A stretch of DNA of 64,000 nucleotides from Epiperipatus broadwayi (lineage: Eukaryota > Onychophora > Udeonychophora > Euonychophora > Peripatidae): the NCBI GenBank assembly GCA_028023455.1, contig JAQFVV010013069.1, positions 124,001 to 188,000 on the forward strand, read 5' to 3'. Below are positions 1 to 13,600 of this stretch, one piece after another. The notes beneath the pieces were generated by a model that saw only the letters and a list, made by a program, of their open reading frames with translations, searched no databases and was not told the origin of the DNA. Both the position numbers and the translations under genes were made by a program. How positions within the stretch are numbered: position 1 is the first letter of the stretch; each line of letters starts with the position of its first letter.

Positions 1-2160
1 AAAATAAGCCACTGCCAGTAATTAGCATACAAACATTTATTTATGCACATATATATAAGATTTAAAATTATTTTAATATTAGTTTTACATTTTAACATTT
101 AACATTATTTTTAACTTTGATTTTTGACTTTAATTTACCTTTAATTACTATTATATTCTAATTTTACATTTTTAATTAAGTTCGCACAGATAAATTTAGG
201 AAAGCTTGTTTATCATGTTGAATATAGATTGGTTACATAGATTTCACGGTCAAAAACATTTCGAAGTAAACATAAACAATCAAAATACAAAATTATCGAT
301 TACTGACAATTGCGGAGGGAAATTTGTACGTAACCCAATAGTATTCATCATAAGATACTTGCATTGTCACCAATAACTTAAAAGACATCCGAATAAATAC
401 ATTTTAGATACTCACCATAAGGTATCATTATTTATCGAATGTCTATATATTTTGATCAAATATGAAAACGCAAAACATAGTTAACCGATAAACAATCCAT
501 GCAAGCGTCTATAAACAACTTAAATTTAATACATTTTTATTTAGGCTCAAGTATGAATAGACCACATAGATTTGCATTTGAAAATAAAATATTCTATCCC
601 TATTTAACCTTAGGCTAAAATTCGCATTCAAACTGGCATCAATCCATCTGATACATCGATGTATTCAATGTAATACGGAATACGGCAGCACCAAAAAAGA
701 TTAAGAGAAGATATTGACTCTCAGTAGATAGGAATATTACTTCTATCCAATGAGAAGAACAATAAAAAAAAAACTCCATAGAAAGGAACTGCGCTCTGCG
801 TTTTATAATTCCTTCCATAGGCAAAACGGGAGAGTGCGGCGTATGAAGCGATTCTGCCAGTAGCGAATCTCCGATTACATCTACTAACTACACCAATATA
901 TCCAATCCATTGACCCAATCTAACAATGACACAAATAACCTAAGATTACCCTCCCCTAATATAACTTTACAAATCTATACAGCCATTCACGCCCGACTTC
1001 AGTTTAACATTTATATAATTAATTTAACAAAAAACAACAAAAAACAAAATCAAGATAAAAACTTAAAGAACAAAAAATAAATAAATGGAAATGATTTACA
1101 TAAACAAGAAAAAAAAATACATCAAATAACACTATTAATAAAGAATTTAGTTTGGTCAGATAGGATTCTATTTGTAACAATTAAATTACTAGGAAAGTTT
1201 AAAATTTAAAGTTCTTAGTGTTTTCAAAATAATATTGTTCGTGATATTTTATAAAGTTCTTATGGTTTTAGAAATGTTCATCTTTAATAGTTGCTTGCTG
1301 TTTGAAATCCAGCGTTAAATTTCCCGATGATCCTGTGGTCCTCTGAATATAAGAAAAGCAATGTTTCATTTTTCCATTTTATAACAACTGAAGGGATTGA
1401 ACGTGAGTCTTTTTCAATCCCTTCTCCTTCACTTCCGCACTAACACATATCTGTCACATCGTAAATAATCAAACTCACTAACTAATAATTTCCAAACTTG
1501 ACCTTTTTATATTAATGTGTAGGATTGAATTTACATTACGTCACCGATGCGATGGTCCTTTCGCTGTGGTCCGATTTCCCAATGGATTTATTTCATTTGC
1601 TGAAAGTTTCTATTGTTTTCCTATCTGACTGATGTTTTTACATTTTAAATGCCCAAGGCTGGTTTACATTTAACTAATTAACAATCATTTCCATTTCTGA
1701 TTAATTAACCTGTTTTCCAAATCAACAATATATTTAAAGATAAATTTAAAGATATAATTTTATCTCCAAATCTTTTTAAAATTTAGTTTTAAAATACTTT
1801 TTCTTTAATAAATTTTTATTTTAATAATTTTTCATTATCTGTGCGATTTAATATATAAGAGTTTAAGATGATATTTAATTTCAATTTTTAATTCTTAAAG
1901 AAAATTTTTAAATGCGAACTTTTTAATTTACTTTCATGTTTAATAAAAAAAAAAAACAACAACAATGTAACGAACGTCTGTGCTCGTTACAATATGAAAA
2001 ACAAAAAACACAAGTTAAAAACTTGCATACGCTTGTATTTATGACAATAGATGGCATTATACCAAAAACACCTTCAAGCGTTTGTTTACATAAACGTCAG
2101 AGCGAGTATTTCACTATCTCTAACTTAATTTCCACCTTCATATCATGATTTCAAGCTATT
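1..2160. other. Less A+T-rich stretch with hairpins; possible unclassified repeat
   Basis: No convincing gene. This stretch has visibly more G+C and CpG than its surroundings, especially 780-930, 1300-1450 and 1520-1580. That texture resembles the mobile-element LTR at the other end of the window rather than the A/T-rich background. A 12-bp stem (GAAGGGATTGAA / TTCAATCCCTTC) sits at 1390-1424. A 10-bp inverted pair, TCGCACAGAT at 182-191 and ATCTGTGCGA at about 1838-1847, could be element termini about 1.67 kb apart. An 8-bp stem, TGTAACGA / TCGTTACA, lies near 1965-1990. The open frame at 1936-2148 has Lys/Gln-rich codons from an A-run and no family resemblance, so it is not called as a gene. 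Confidence 0.3.
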
Positions 2161-2700
2161 TATATATATAATCAAAATACTGTAGAATAAACATTACAAA
2201 ATTCAATATGCCTTTTTAAAATAAAAACAAAATCTTTCCTGTAGCCAGCTTACAGCATTTTGTACTATACTAAGCAGAGCTGAACTGCTAATATTTAAAT
2301 CTCATTAAAATCACATTGGGTGTTATAAGTTATTTTAGGTGTGTAGATAATGTACTCATTGCTGGATCAAATATTATAGTGCAGAAGCTATTTAATAATT
2401 TAAATTATACTGATGAATTTAAGTGAATTTTTATTGCTGATGATAATGAATATAAAGTAAATTTATTTTTATTGGAGAGAATGTAATGTAATTAATTATA
2501 AAATGTTTTTGTAACTTTTATCAATTAGAGAATTTGGATTTGTACATCCAAATTCAGATGTCCTTCTTATGTATAAATTAACTGGATTTAAAAACAATGC
2601 TTTGTGTAAATTTCAAAATGATAAAATGACTATTGTTGAAATATATGTTAATACTTATTAAAAGTGGGATAACATAGAAAAAATATTTTATGTACATTAT
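2161..2700. other. Anonymous A+T-rich DNA upstream of Penelope-like remnant
   Basis: No open frame of note and no RNA gene seen. It may be the more decayed upstream part of the Penelope-like element that becomes recognisable at about 2.70 kb, but I cannot align any RT motif here. Confidence 0.3.
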
Positions 2701-2702
2701 CT

Positions 2703-3046
2703 AAATTTAGAAATAGATGGAGGAAAGATAATATGCAAAAGAAATTAAGAATAGCAATGCCTCATATAAATAATAGTGTGTGTAGTCGGATTACATTACT
2801 AGTGTCTTCACATTTTAATGTTGCATTTAATGTTAGTCCAATATTAAAAGATTAATTATTAATGGAAATGATTGTGTTGATAAAATCAACAAATGCAATA
2901 TTATTTATAAAGTGCTATGCCATTGTAGATCAAATTATATTGTTGAAACTAAATGTGCATTATTCAGGTTGTGGCATTTTGTGGATAGGTATAAATCTGT
3001 TTTTGCAGTGCATGCAGCATTTTGCAATAAAGATATCTAACTTAAT
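2703..3046 (+). pseudogene. Penelope-like element remnant, C-terminal GIY-YIG endonuclease region
   Basis: Plus-strand translation in two adjoining frames gives a segment containing RIAMPHINNSVCSRI, followed after a stop/frame change by INKCNIIYKVLCHCRSNYIV. This layout (a basic 'I.MPHI..' strand after the RT, then '.NIIYK..C.C...YIGET' and a downstream 'HAA.C') is what I know of the region joining the RT to the GIY-YIG endonuclease of Penelope-like retroelements, which usually ends the protein. In this copy the YIG triplet reads YIV, and an in-frame stop lies near 2852. The copy is therefore inactive. The RT is not recognisable upstream. Assignment rests on motif resemblance by eye; a different GIY-YIG protein is possible but less likely. 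Confidence 0.5.
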
Positions 3047-3324
3047 ATTATTTTTGTGTTACATGTGAATAATAATTGAAAAAAAAATTAGAGTCATATA
3101 TTATAAATATTATAGACAATGTGTTGAATAAAGAATGAAATTGTGTGAGTATTCATAATTTATGGATTGTTGGCCATTCACATAGGAAAGCTACTGTTTT
3201 GTCATTTTAATGAGATTTAAATATTAGCCATTGATTGCTACTCAATATGGCATAAATGCAATAATCTTTTGGCTATAGCAAAAAAAAAACTATAGAGGCA
3301 GTGTTTATTGTAGAATATTTTGAT

Positions 3325-3367
<43 letters not shown>
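3325..3367. repeat. (TA)n(TG)n microsatellite
   Basis: An alternating TA run of about 20 bp passes directly into an alternating TG run of about 23 bp. Simple dinucleotide repeat; no coding content. Confidence 0.95.
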
Positions 3368-6300
3368 TATGTAAACTCTATATATCTCTATAAATTATAT
3401 TGCTTGGTTTTAATCTATTAAAATATTTTCTAATATTTGTAAATAGAATTAGTAAAGTATTTTCCAGATCTTTAATTTTATTATTTTTATTTCTAGCTAA
3501 AATAAATTTATTTATCATTATTTCAAGATATTCCAGTGAAGTTATTCAATACTAGCAAAGTTTGAGAACTACACATTTTTTCTTTTTCACAGTAATCATG
3601 ATCCTAGTGAGCAAAAGCTAGCTCCAAAGTAATTGTGATATATATATCAAAATATTAATATATAACAAACTAACCAAAGGAAATACATATAAAAACAAAA
3701 AAAAAAGACTTATAAATCCAATAAATAATATATATATATATATTGTCACCTCAACTTTCTCCGCGCACTCTTTTACTTATTCAACCTCAATAAACTCTCA
3801 TTTATTTCAAGAAGCTAGTCAATTGAATTTTATGCTTTAGGATCAAATATATACAGGGCTCCAAATTGCAGCCATAAATTGTAATGCCCACTAGAGATCA
3901 TCATCATTAGTCAATTTAGGACTATAAAAGATAATGGAGAAAGCAATTAAATTGTCTCTTCAAAAAAAAAAAATAATAACAATAATATTGATAAAACCAT
4001 TGAATCTATGTGGTCTTAATTTCAAACCTAGCATTAGTCATGCAAATATTTCATGATAAATTTATTATAAAAGTCATAATAATGAGACAACTTTCTTCCA
4101 CAATTTTATTACAATTATCTGATCTCGAGCGGTAACTACAGAAAATGCTATATGCAGTTCTCATTTATATCTGACTGGAAACAAATCAGTAATCAATGCA
4201 GAGAACTCATAATCTATGTTCATAATAGAAACTTATTATTTAATTGAACATTAGATAAAATTTATCACAAATAAATCTCCTCATTTAATTCCATTACGTT
4301 ATTTTTCGTTCTCAGCATCTATCACTTTCAATAGCTACAATTATACAACACGGAATGTCTGTGTTATGTTCTCTAATCTGAGAATTCCTAATCTTATTTC
4401 TTCAAATACACATATATCTCTAGATCAATAATCGTATAATAATTTATTATAGTATAATAATGTTGTTATAATAAGCTACTTGACTTCCAAACTAGCTCTT
4501 AGATTAATAATTGAACTGCTCTTTCTCAAGGTCTAGATCTGTCAAGAGGTGCCCATATAAGTGATTACACTGTAATGGATATGATCCCATATATGCTAAA
4601 TAAATTTTAATACAAGTTCAATAGTGAGAATCACTCTAAACACCCAGAGCAGGAAAGGGATTTCATGTCTGCTCCCAATATTTACAACATTACAATGAAT
4701 CAAAGGTTAAATTTATCAAACTTAATTTAACTATTCCCTGTCATTTTATTCTGTTATTTCTAATTTATTTTTAATTAATAACCTTAATAATTTTACTTTG
4801 CTAAAGTAAACTATGGAAGTAACCCATGGACATCAATCAGATAAATCAATCAAAATTTACTTATGAAATCAAATTACGGAAATAATCATAAGTTAGATTA
4901 GGCAAATTAATTATAACAATAAATTATGTGAAAATGAAGTCTATAAAATGACTTATATAAAATGAATTATATTAATCAAATATAGAAATATTCAAGACAA
5001 AATTACTACTGTAAATCAATCATGGAAATAAATTATTAATATCAAATTAACTATGTGAATCGAATATGGAAACAATATGATAATGACTACTGCAAATCGA
5101 TCTTGGAAATAAAGTATCATTATAAAATAATTAATTAAATTTAAATATAAACTAATATTACCTTAAATATAGGTGCTGGATATATAGATTCTGGAAATAT
5201 TTGAAACACCTAAACACAAAACACAATGTAATCTTATAACAATAATAAAACTTCATTACATGAAATAATAATGGTAAAATTAAAATAAAAAAACCCCACT
5301 AAATTATAATATTGTTACACAAATATATGCTTCTGATCTATTCAGGACTATTATTCAAATACATGTTTGAGTTAACTAATTTCTTGGATGACTCACTTCT
5401 TGTTTTGACCCATTCACTTATTAAATAAATAATTAATTGTAATAATAAATACAAACGCTGGAAACAGAATTCCGTATATTTTAACTCTAAGAAAACTTAT
5501 CTTGAAAGAGAAGAAAACCTATACATCTCTATTTCTCCCTCCTTTTCTTGTAAACACTGTCTATTGGACTATTCCAAAATAGTATATTCGTTTCAATTAT
5601 TCTAACCAGCAATGTGAAATAATTTTAAATTTCTAAATCATTTTATCAAGTAATAATTTTCACATTTCCAATGAAGAAGGATTATATGTCACAAAATTAC
5701 CCTACTAATTTTGCAAACGGGTTTAAATTCAAAACCCACACTTTTACATTCATGCTTATCGGATCTTTATGCTTTGACCATATATATCTTAACTAGTTCA
5801 GGATGTCCACTCAGCTTGACGACCTCAATCTACCATCATTCAAAAAAAAATCAATACAGATCAGTTAGTTTATTAATTAAAATCTTTGTCACTCTTCATC
5901 ATACATATACATCTGGCTGAATCCTTATCCTTTCCAGGCAACGTTGTTCTGTACCATGTAAGAAAACTCTCTTTATATCTTGATAAGGGAAATAACAAAA
6001 ACAACAACATCAACTTCAAACTTAAACTATTTGCTTGAGCCAGGGAGAGATCTTTCCTAAGATCCAGAATTGTGTAAAGAGCTTCTCTTAGACACCTATT
6101 CCCTATATTGGCTTGCAACATTTTCTATACTTAAACAGTAACTTTATTAATAATTCCCTATCTTAACAAATAAATGGAGAGAAACTTAGTCCTCCAACTG
6201 CCATGGTATCTAAATCAGGAGACAGCTATTTCCCATCTATTTGGTGGTAGGATTACTTTACATTAGTAATGACAAGCATTTATAGCTTTAAATATGCCCA

Positions 6301-8100
6301 CACATACATCGATTCCAGCCTAGATAAATGACCACGACTAACCAGGCCCCAAATCAATACATATATGAATTATTTCAATTTTAACCAGTCAAGCCAACAA
6401 CATACCCAATATCTATATCAATAACAGATCAACACTCACAGCATAATAATGGGTTTTATGACCATCCTCTCATTCTTCATATCTACTATTAGGCACAAAT
6501 TAAAATTTTGTTAAGAATAATAAAATATTTATATCATTTCTCTCTTTACTTTTAAGTCTAAATTTACGTGAGCATCTATACTTAAATGGTATCAAAATCA
6601 TTTTCTTTTCTTTCCTTCACACATTTTAAACATAAACAAAATATTAAGTTAAATAATCTAGTGATCAGAGTGTGACATAGCATATAAACAAAATGAAATA
6701 TCATAATAATAAAAAAAAATGACATACTATATAAACGAAATGAAATAAAGAATAAATATCAACATTACAGATAGTCTCTTTAAACTTCTTTTCCTTCCAC
6801 TGTCCATTAATCAATTAATATGTTTAGTTCATTTTACTTGAGATAGCTATACAATGGCACATCAGACAGTTATTTTAATTAAATGTGTATAGAACGCACA
6901 GACAGTCATTTGAATCAAGTTAAATCAAAATTGTAGATAGTTATTTAAATCAAAATTGTAGATAGTTATTTTAAATCAAAATGTAGATATAGGATAGTTA
7001 ATAAATTTTAAAAGTTCTGTTGATTACCTTCCAGTTGATGAGTTCTTCCTAGGTTTGAATTCACCTTGTTCTCCGTTCCTTTTCCTTTCCATTTAAAGGT
7101 TCAAATTATAGGCAATAAGCAGTTTGTGATTACTAACATAAATTAACTCTTTTTAAAACATTACAGAAGATTGTTGTAGTTCTTTAAACGAATTTTGAAG
7201 AGCCATATAATTATTATAATCTGAATTGGTCTTTTAATTTGATAAAAGAAATTTGACAATTCTCTCCTTGCAGGAAATTTTATAAGCAGATTGAATAAAT
7301 TGTTACACTCAGCAGAAAATATCTTATCAAAAGTTGACTTCTTCATAATTAATTTTGAGAAAAAGAGATATGCACCATTTTTAGAAGAATTAGAAATTCA
7401 TATTTTGGTCTACTATACAACTTAACTTCATTATCAAATTCTGAGAAAGAAAATTAAAAACTTGGGGAAAAAAAACCTTTAGAGATATTAATTTTTAGTT
7501 AGTTAGCTCAGTTCTCAATCAGCAAAAGTTTTCTTCCTTTTCTCCCTTCTTTCCAGTTTTTATAGGATAAAAGAAAAAAGAAAACAGATGTTAAATCTTC
7601 CCCCTCCCCAGTGGTTTCTCTTCAAGTCTAATCAAAAAAATCCCCACTCAGAATGAACAATAACTCTTTCTAAGGTGTTACCCCTTTAATAACTTTGTCT
7701 GATCTGAAACCAGAGCTCTTTAATTAACACATTGATGACCGATTAATAAAATTTAGTCAACGAAACTCTAATTAAAAAATTAAGCCTACTAACAATTTTC
7801 TTGTCAAACAAAGGTTACATTCACTGAATCTAAATAATTTCTTTAGATTTACATTATAAATACTATAAAAAAATTATGTCAAATTTTCATAAAGGAAAGG
7901 AAAAAAAAATCAAACCCATATATCTGTATCACACACACACATGCGCAGACTATCAAACAGGAAACTGATTATCCAGATTATATGAACACAAATATCCCTC
8001 ATAATTTCTTATAATTACAAGCATAAAATCAATTATAATCTCTGATAATCATAAACATAAATATTTACCACAATCTCCCATAACCCCAAACTCATTCTCT
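3368..8100. other. Anonymous A+T-rich intergenic or old repeat DNA
   Basis: No gene recognised on either strand. The plus strand is C/T-biased from about 3,750 to 8,100, starting just after a short (TA)n tract with an abrupt switch to less A+T-rich sequence at about 3,744. This hints at an old inserted element whose ends I cannot define. Between about 4,815 and 5,120 there are loosely recurring phrases of the type TGGAAATAAA followed by AT-rich spacers and AAATC(A/G)AT, suggesting a very decayed tandem repeat. Short frames at 5,711-6,121 and 7,161-7,346 look like chance. Confidence 0.4.
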
Positions 8101-8111
8101 AAAAAAAAAAA

Positions 8112-8162
8112 AACTGTTAACTAAAGCTACTGACAATTGTTAACTAAAGCTACTGACAATTG
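8112..8162. repeat. Tandem duplication, unit of about 24 bp, two copies
   Basis: The phrase GTTAACTAAAGCTACTGACA, followed by ATT, occurs twice in immediate succession after a 12-nt A-run. The copies are almost identical, so the duplication looks recent (replication slippage). Confidence 0.9.
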
Positions 8163-8422
8163 ATTCAATCTTACTTCTCATCAACTCTTTAGTAATAGAT
8201 ATTCCATGCAAACACAAACTGTCTCTATATATGTTACTTGTGAGCTATATAGCCATTACTTTCTCAAATAAAGCTTAACTTTTCCTTATATCAAAAAAAA
8301 AAAAAAAATTCCACAATTACTTCATTTTATTATATTTGGTTTATAGATGGAATAAACCAAAGGGTTACAGTATAGAGACAGAATATAAAAATATATATTT
8401 CTATAGATATTTATATTTAGAT

Positions 8423-8488
8423 AAAGAAAATTATGTAGACATACATATATATATATATATATATATGTATGTCTACATAATTTTCTTT
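8423..8488. repeat. Perfect 66-bp palindrome with (TA)n centre
   Basis: Left arm 8423-8455 (starting AAAGAAAATTATGTAGACAT) is exactly reverse-complementary to right arm 8456-8488, with no spacer. The centre is an alternating TA tract. The non-TA outer arms (about 20 bp each) show that this is a true inverted duplication, not just the self-complementarity of TA repeats. Confidence 0.95.
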
Positions 8489-10200
8489 AGAATTATTTAG
8501 TTAGTGCAACAATAATGAAGATCATATTTACACTTCACTCACTTTACATTACAGATTCTAAACTGATAAATAGTTCACTGATGGCCAACCTGATAGCCCA
8601 GAAAATTGATGATGAACAGCATTAACTCTGCACTTTTAATATGTTTATTGATGTAGTTATTTTAGAACTTATATATAAATCAGAATTATTGATGATGTTT
8701 ATATAATATGCCTCATGTTTTGCTTGATGATGATTAACCTTACAGTATGACTCTTAAATTTGGCCACAATGGTTGACTGTTTGACTATTGATTGTTAATG
8801 ATAGTTTTTGGTGATGCTAAGTTTATTATTTATATTGCCTTTCCCTGTTGATTTGTTGTTTATTTACTATATTTATAATCATTTATTGATGCTTATTGGA
8901 AAAACGTATTGCTACTCCTATATTCCAAAGATTACAATGTATATGAGTGCACTTGCTTTGAATAAAATAAAATAAAAAATTGTAAATTAGTTAAATTTAC
9001 ATTGATGCTGAATTCCAATGTATTAATTTTATATTACCTTCCAGATGAAAAGATAGTTTCAAATCATAATCAAATTAAAAAAAAATTTCCTTTTAGTATT
9101 TACTAACATGTTTGACTATTTAACATATAATAACAACATTCCACTCTTTTTACACTGTAAAGCAAAATATATTTATTAATTTTATTAATTTTTCTGTTTC
9201 GACTGTTTCTAGCAGTCTTCCTCAGATCATATTATCTACTTTTACTCTCTTTCCTCCACCATTTTGATTATGTTTGATTATTTATAAATATTTTATTTTA
9301 TTGAGAGGATTATAAAAGATTTCTTGATATCAGCATAATGTTTTATTGTTTAAAAAATCTTACATATATTTTTAAAAAATCTATTGTTATGGTACTTATG
9401 AAGACAATATTATGATATACTTGAAAGTATTCTAGAATATAGATAACATTATATAAAAAATAAAATATAAATGAAAATGCAAGTGAGTGTATAAATATTT
9501 AATAATAAAAATATATATGAAATAAAATATGTGAAAAAATACCCATTAACAAATATGAATAAATAATGTCTAAAATAAATACAATTTAAAAACCTTATTT
9601 TATTTAAAAATTAAAATAATAATGATTAAAATTAACTACTAACTTTTATTATAGACATCTCTGAGGCATACAATTCTTTAGATGACATTAATTAAATATT
9701 ATTATCACTGCTTTTTTATTTATTATTCTGTTAAATTAAAAGGGTTTTAAAATTACATATATAAATTAATTTTCCAATAGATATTATCATTTTCAAGTTA
9801 GTTATGTTCAGTTAGTTTACAGAGTAAATGTGAATGTTAAAAAATAAATTTACCTTAATTCCAAAATATAATAAGCTGGTCTATTGCTTTGCTGCTTAAA
9901 TAATCTTAATGTTATGTGATATTTATTAGGTTTTGATTTTATTAATAAACATTATTCATTAAAATTGTTTATTTAAGTATTGCCCTTCAGTGAATTTTTT
10001 AATCATTTAAATCTGTTTTCTCATATATAAATAAATAATTGTCACCTTTCTTTAAGATTACATTATGTTGTGTTCAATGATTGACAGACATCTTAAACCT
10101 GTGTTTTCATAAGCTGAACTGAGCTAAATATTTCCACTCAGTTCTTCAGTATAATTACAAAAAAAAATGTAAAAGTATATGTATATTATTGTTTTAATTG
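8489..10200. other. Anonymous A+T-rich DNA
   Basis: No gene, RNA or clear repeat structure identified. Reading frames are short and interrupted on both strands. Confidence 0.5.
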
Positions 10201-10622
10201 TGATATTTGGTGGCCAATAAACATCACATGACCACCATCTCTTATGCTTGTGTATAACTGTTGTTAAAACAGGCAAAACTCACTATACGTATGCCACACA
10301 CAGCAAGCTAGAGTAATCAATGGATGACAGAAGGCTTGTGCATAAAATCCCCATCTAGTGCCTACTCATCCAATATCCCCAGACTAGTTTCTGGCTTGTG
10401 GCCTTTGTCAGTGAGGAGCCTTGGATCTGAGAGCACTAGATGCAATGCTCTCAGATCCAAGGCTCCTCACTGACAAAGGCCACAAGCCAGAAACTAGTCT
10501 GGGGATATTGGATGAGTAGGCACTAGATGGGGATTTTATGCACAAGCCTTCTGGCATCCATTGATTACTCTAGCTTGCTGTGTGTGGCATACATATAGTG
10601 AGTTTTGCCTGATATTTGGTGG
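10201..10622 (+). mobile_element. Hairpin (foldback) short retroposon with 13-bp target-site duplication
   Basis: The 13-mer TGATATTTGGTGG occurs at 10201-10213 and again at 10610-10622 and brackets the element. Inside, arm 10270-10435 is reverse-complementary to 10446-10611 with about two mismatches in 166 positions and a 10-nt loop. The left 56 bp (starting CCAATAAACATCACATGACC) lie outside the stem. A shorter relative at 54.02-54.18 kb shares the CATCACATGA start, the GCAAAACTC stem end and the phrase ATGCACAAGCCTTCTGGCAT, and it has its own 14-bp TSD. TSDs of 13-14 bp fit LINE-mediated retroposition of a SINE-like RNA. I see no clear pol III A/B boxes, so the source RNA is unknown. Confidence 0.8.
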
Positions 10623-13600
10623 TATTTAAAAATATAAATGTTTCTTTTCTTGAGGATTGTTTTACTACACCATATGCATAATCATACCTGTTGTTTTTTT
10701 TAAATATATTTTTTAAAAATATATTATATTTTTGATATTGGTACGTAAAATATAAATTTCATGATCATACACATTGAATATTTAATATGTTTGGTCCACA
10801 AATATGTGGGGTTATGTACGTAGATATAGAGAGTTTTATTCATTTATGAACTGGAATTTCATTACATATTTGGTGCACAAGATAGGACAGATTAAAAGAA
10901 AGCATTATTATCACATCAAATGATTCTGTTTAATTTGAAATTGAGTATTGAGCTCAAATATACCCATATGGCCTGAAAACAAAATACACCAAGGGAATTT
11001 CATGTGGTTAGTAAAAGTGATATCTTTATATATCCAAAATCAAAACTGATATAATTTTTTATATTTGGAGTTGTATAGTGATATGTTATATACTTGAAGA
11101 ACAATAAGTAAATAATAGAAATAGCAATCAAGAAAAATATTACTAAGAAAAACAGACTTCATAAGAATATTTAATATTTATATAGCATAAAACAAGGCTA
11201 CTTAGAGACAAAATATTAGAAAAAAATAAGTATTGGATAGAATTCAAAAAGGATTCAGAAGTTTAAGTTTTGTATAGAATCTAAAATTAAATACAGATAA
11301 AAACATTGACTAACAAACAAAATTATATATGAATGTTAAAAATGTCCCAAGAAATGTAGAGTAAATTAAAAAAAAAGATTATAAGTACTATAGTTGCTGA
11401 AAGAAATGCATATGGAAGATATTGAAATTAAGAAATGGAGAAAGATAAAATTACAAATATAAACACTATAGACAAACTTAGAAAAGATAAAAAATCACAG
11501 TGAAGACTGACAATTATGTAGAAAGCAATATGACAAAATTGTAAGGATTGATTTTGAAATTAGTGTTGTAAAGAATGAAATTAATCAGTATCTGAATTTA
11601 GTTGTATGGTCTAAAAAACAGCAGAAAAGATAAAATACTTCAATAATACTGCAATGGAAAACTCTAGCCATATAACATATACAGTTGTGAAAAGTACTTT
11701 TGTTAAATGATGAATATCAAATTGAGATGGATTTAGTTTCTTCAGAGGAAAAAAAGGTTCACTTTAGATGAGACAAGTATTATTTCAAGATATTACTAGA
11801 GTGCAATATCTAAAGATATCTATAATATTTTACCAGTTTTACATCTCCCACTGATATGTAAGATGAAAATATACCTAATGAATGCAATAATGAAGACAAA
11901 ATAAATACATAATATACAAATATGGAAAATATTGATGATAATGCTATAAGTCAGTATAACATGGCTGCAGAAGTTATAAATAAAAGTAATGATACAGAAA
12001 TCAAAAACAAAATATCAAGTAAGATACTACAGAAAAGTTAAAACCAATAGAAGTTGTCAAGAAGCCTAGTACATATGTAATAAAATATAAGAAATATTAT
12101 GAGATTTTGTAATAGCCAGAGTATGTGTGACTTAATTATGAAGAAGAATAAAGTTATAGCATCATTATAATGTAATGAGTGGATGCTGAAAAATGAAGTA
12201 TAATTATTACAAAAAATCATGCAATATCTTTTGCTGTGTATTAGTTTTGACAGGAATATTTCAGATCAATGAGGGCTCACATTCCCTCAGAATTTTTTAT
12301 AAATTGAAACACAATAATTTTTTTTTGAGGAACATATAATATGTGAAATATATGCACTGCAATTAAAACTATTTTTTTTGACAGGGAGAGTTAGAAGTAT
12401 GGATATAATTAGTAAATATAATGAAATAATAATAATATTAAATTTTAAGCATATTATTTAAATAAAATATATAATTTTAAATATAATTTTTTAAAAAAAT
12501 TATATTTAAAATATTTTTTTTTGGTAAATCCTGCTAGAAATATTATTTAAAGGAGAAGAAAGTATAAATGTTTTTTAAAAAGATTATGATATTGCAAATA
12601 ATAGATAATAAAATAATGAAGGAATGTGAAGAACACAAAAACAATTATAATAAAAATAAATAAATGCATAAATTTCTTATTTATTTCCAAAAACATCATT
12701 TCCGTATATAAACTAATGAACATATATATGAATTCACATATTATACATTTCCAATCTTTCAACTGTTAATAAATGGAAATAAAGTTTTTGAAAAGAAATG
12801 AGAGGTTTATGCATTTATTTATAATGTTGGAGAACATATATTTTAAAAGAAAAAAGTGGTTGTTTAATTTGTCATTGTATAATGATAATATTATGGTGTA
12901 ATATATATATTGTAATAAAAATAAATTATTTAAAAAACAAATCTATTCTTAAATATAAACTTATAAAAAGAATACAAAAAAAAATTTAATCAGTTTTTAG
13001 TTGGAGTTTGAGGTGAATTACAACCACAATAATTTCACTAGCATTTAAAAAAATTAAAGTTGATAGTTTTCTTCCAGTTTTTTTTTAAAGAAGAGATAGA
13101 CTAAATTGTCTTGCATGTTTAAATGGATTGCTATATTATAACCATAGTCAACAAATAAAGTTATGCCAATTGTTTTTGTATATATCATGTGACTTAATTT
13201 AGTAAGCTTGAAATGATAAAAAACTAAAGAGCATGCAGTAGCTCTAACAAACTTTATCAATAAATGCCATGAGATAAAGCAAATTGATGAAGCTTGTTAG
13301 AGACTGCACACTTTAGTATTTTTTTGGTTTTATATATGTTTATATTACTCCAATTTTTATAAACAAAAATTACAATCTACATTATAGCAAAAATACTTTG
13401 AAAAACTTTAGTACTATGTTAATTTAAGCCACATACTCATGATTACCAATACCTGAGCATGGATTAAGAAAATCAAAAAGTATTACAGGTAAAATTTTTG
13501 TTTTTATGGAAATGCACAAAAAATGACATGCGTAAAACAATGAATTATATTTTACTTTTTATGATTTATTTTAATTAAATTTATTTTGACAATGTTTGAA

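Noticed and set aside
1936-2148. 70-codon plus-strand frame
   Set aside because: Begins in an A-run (poly-Lys/Gln) and shows no family resemblance.
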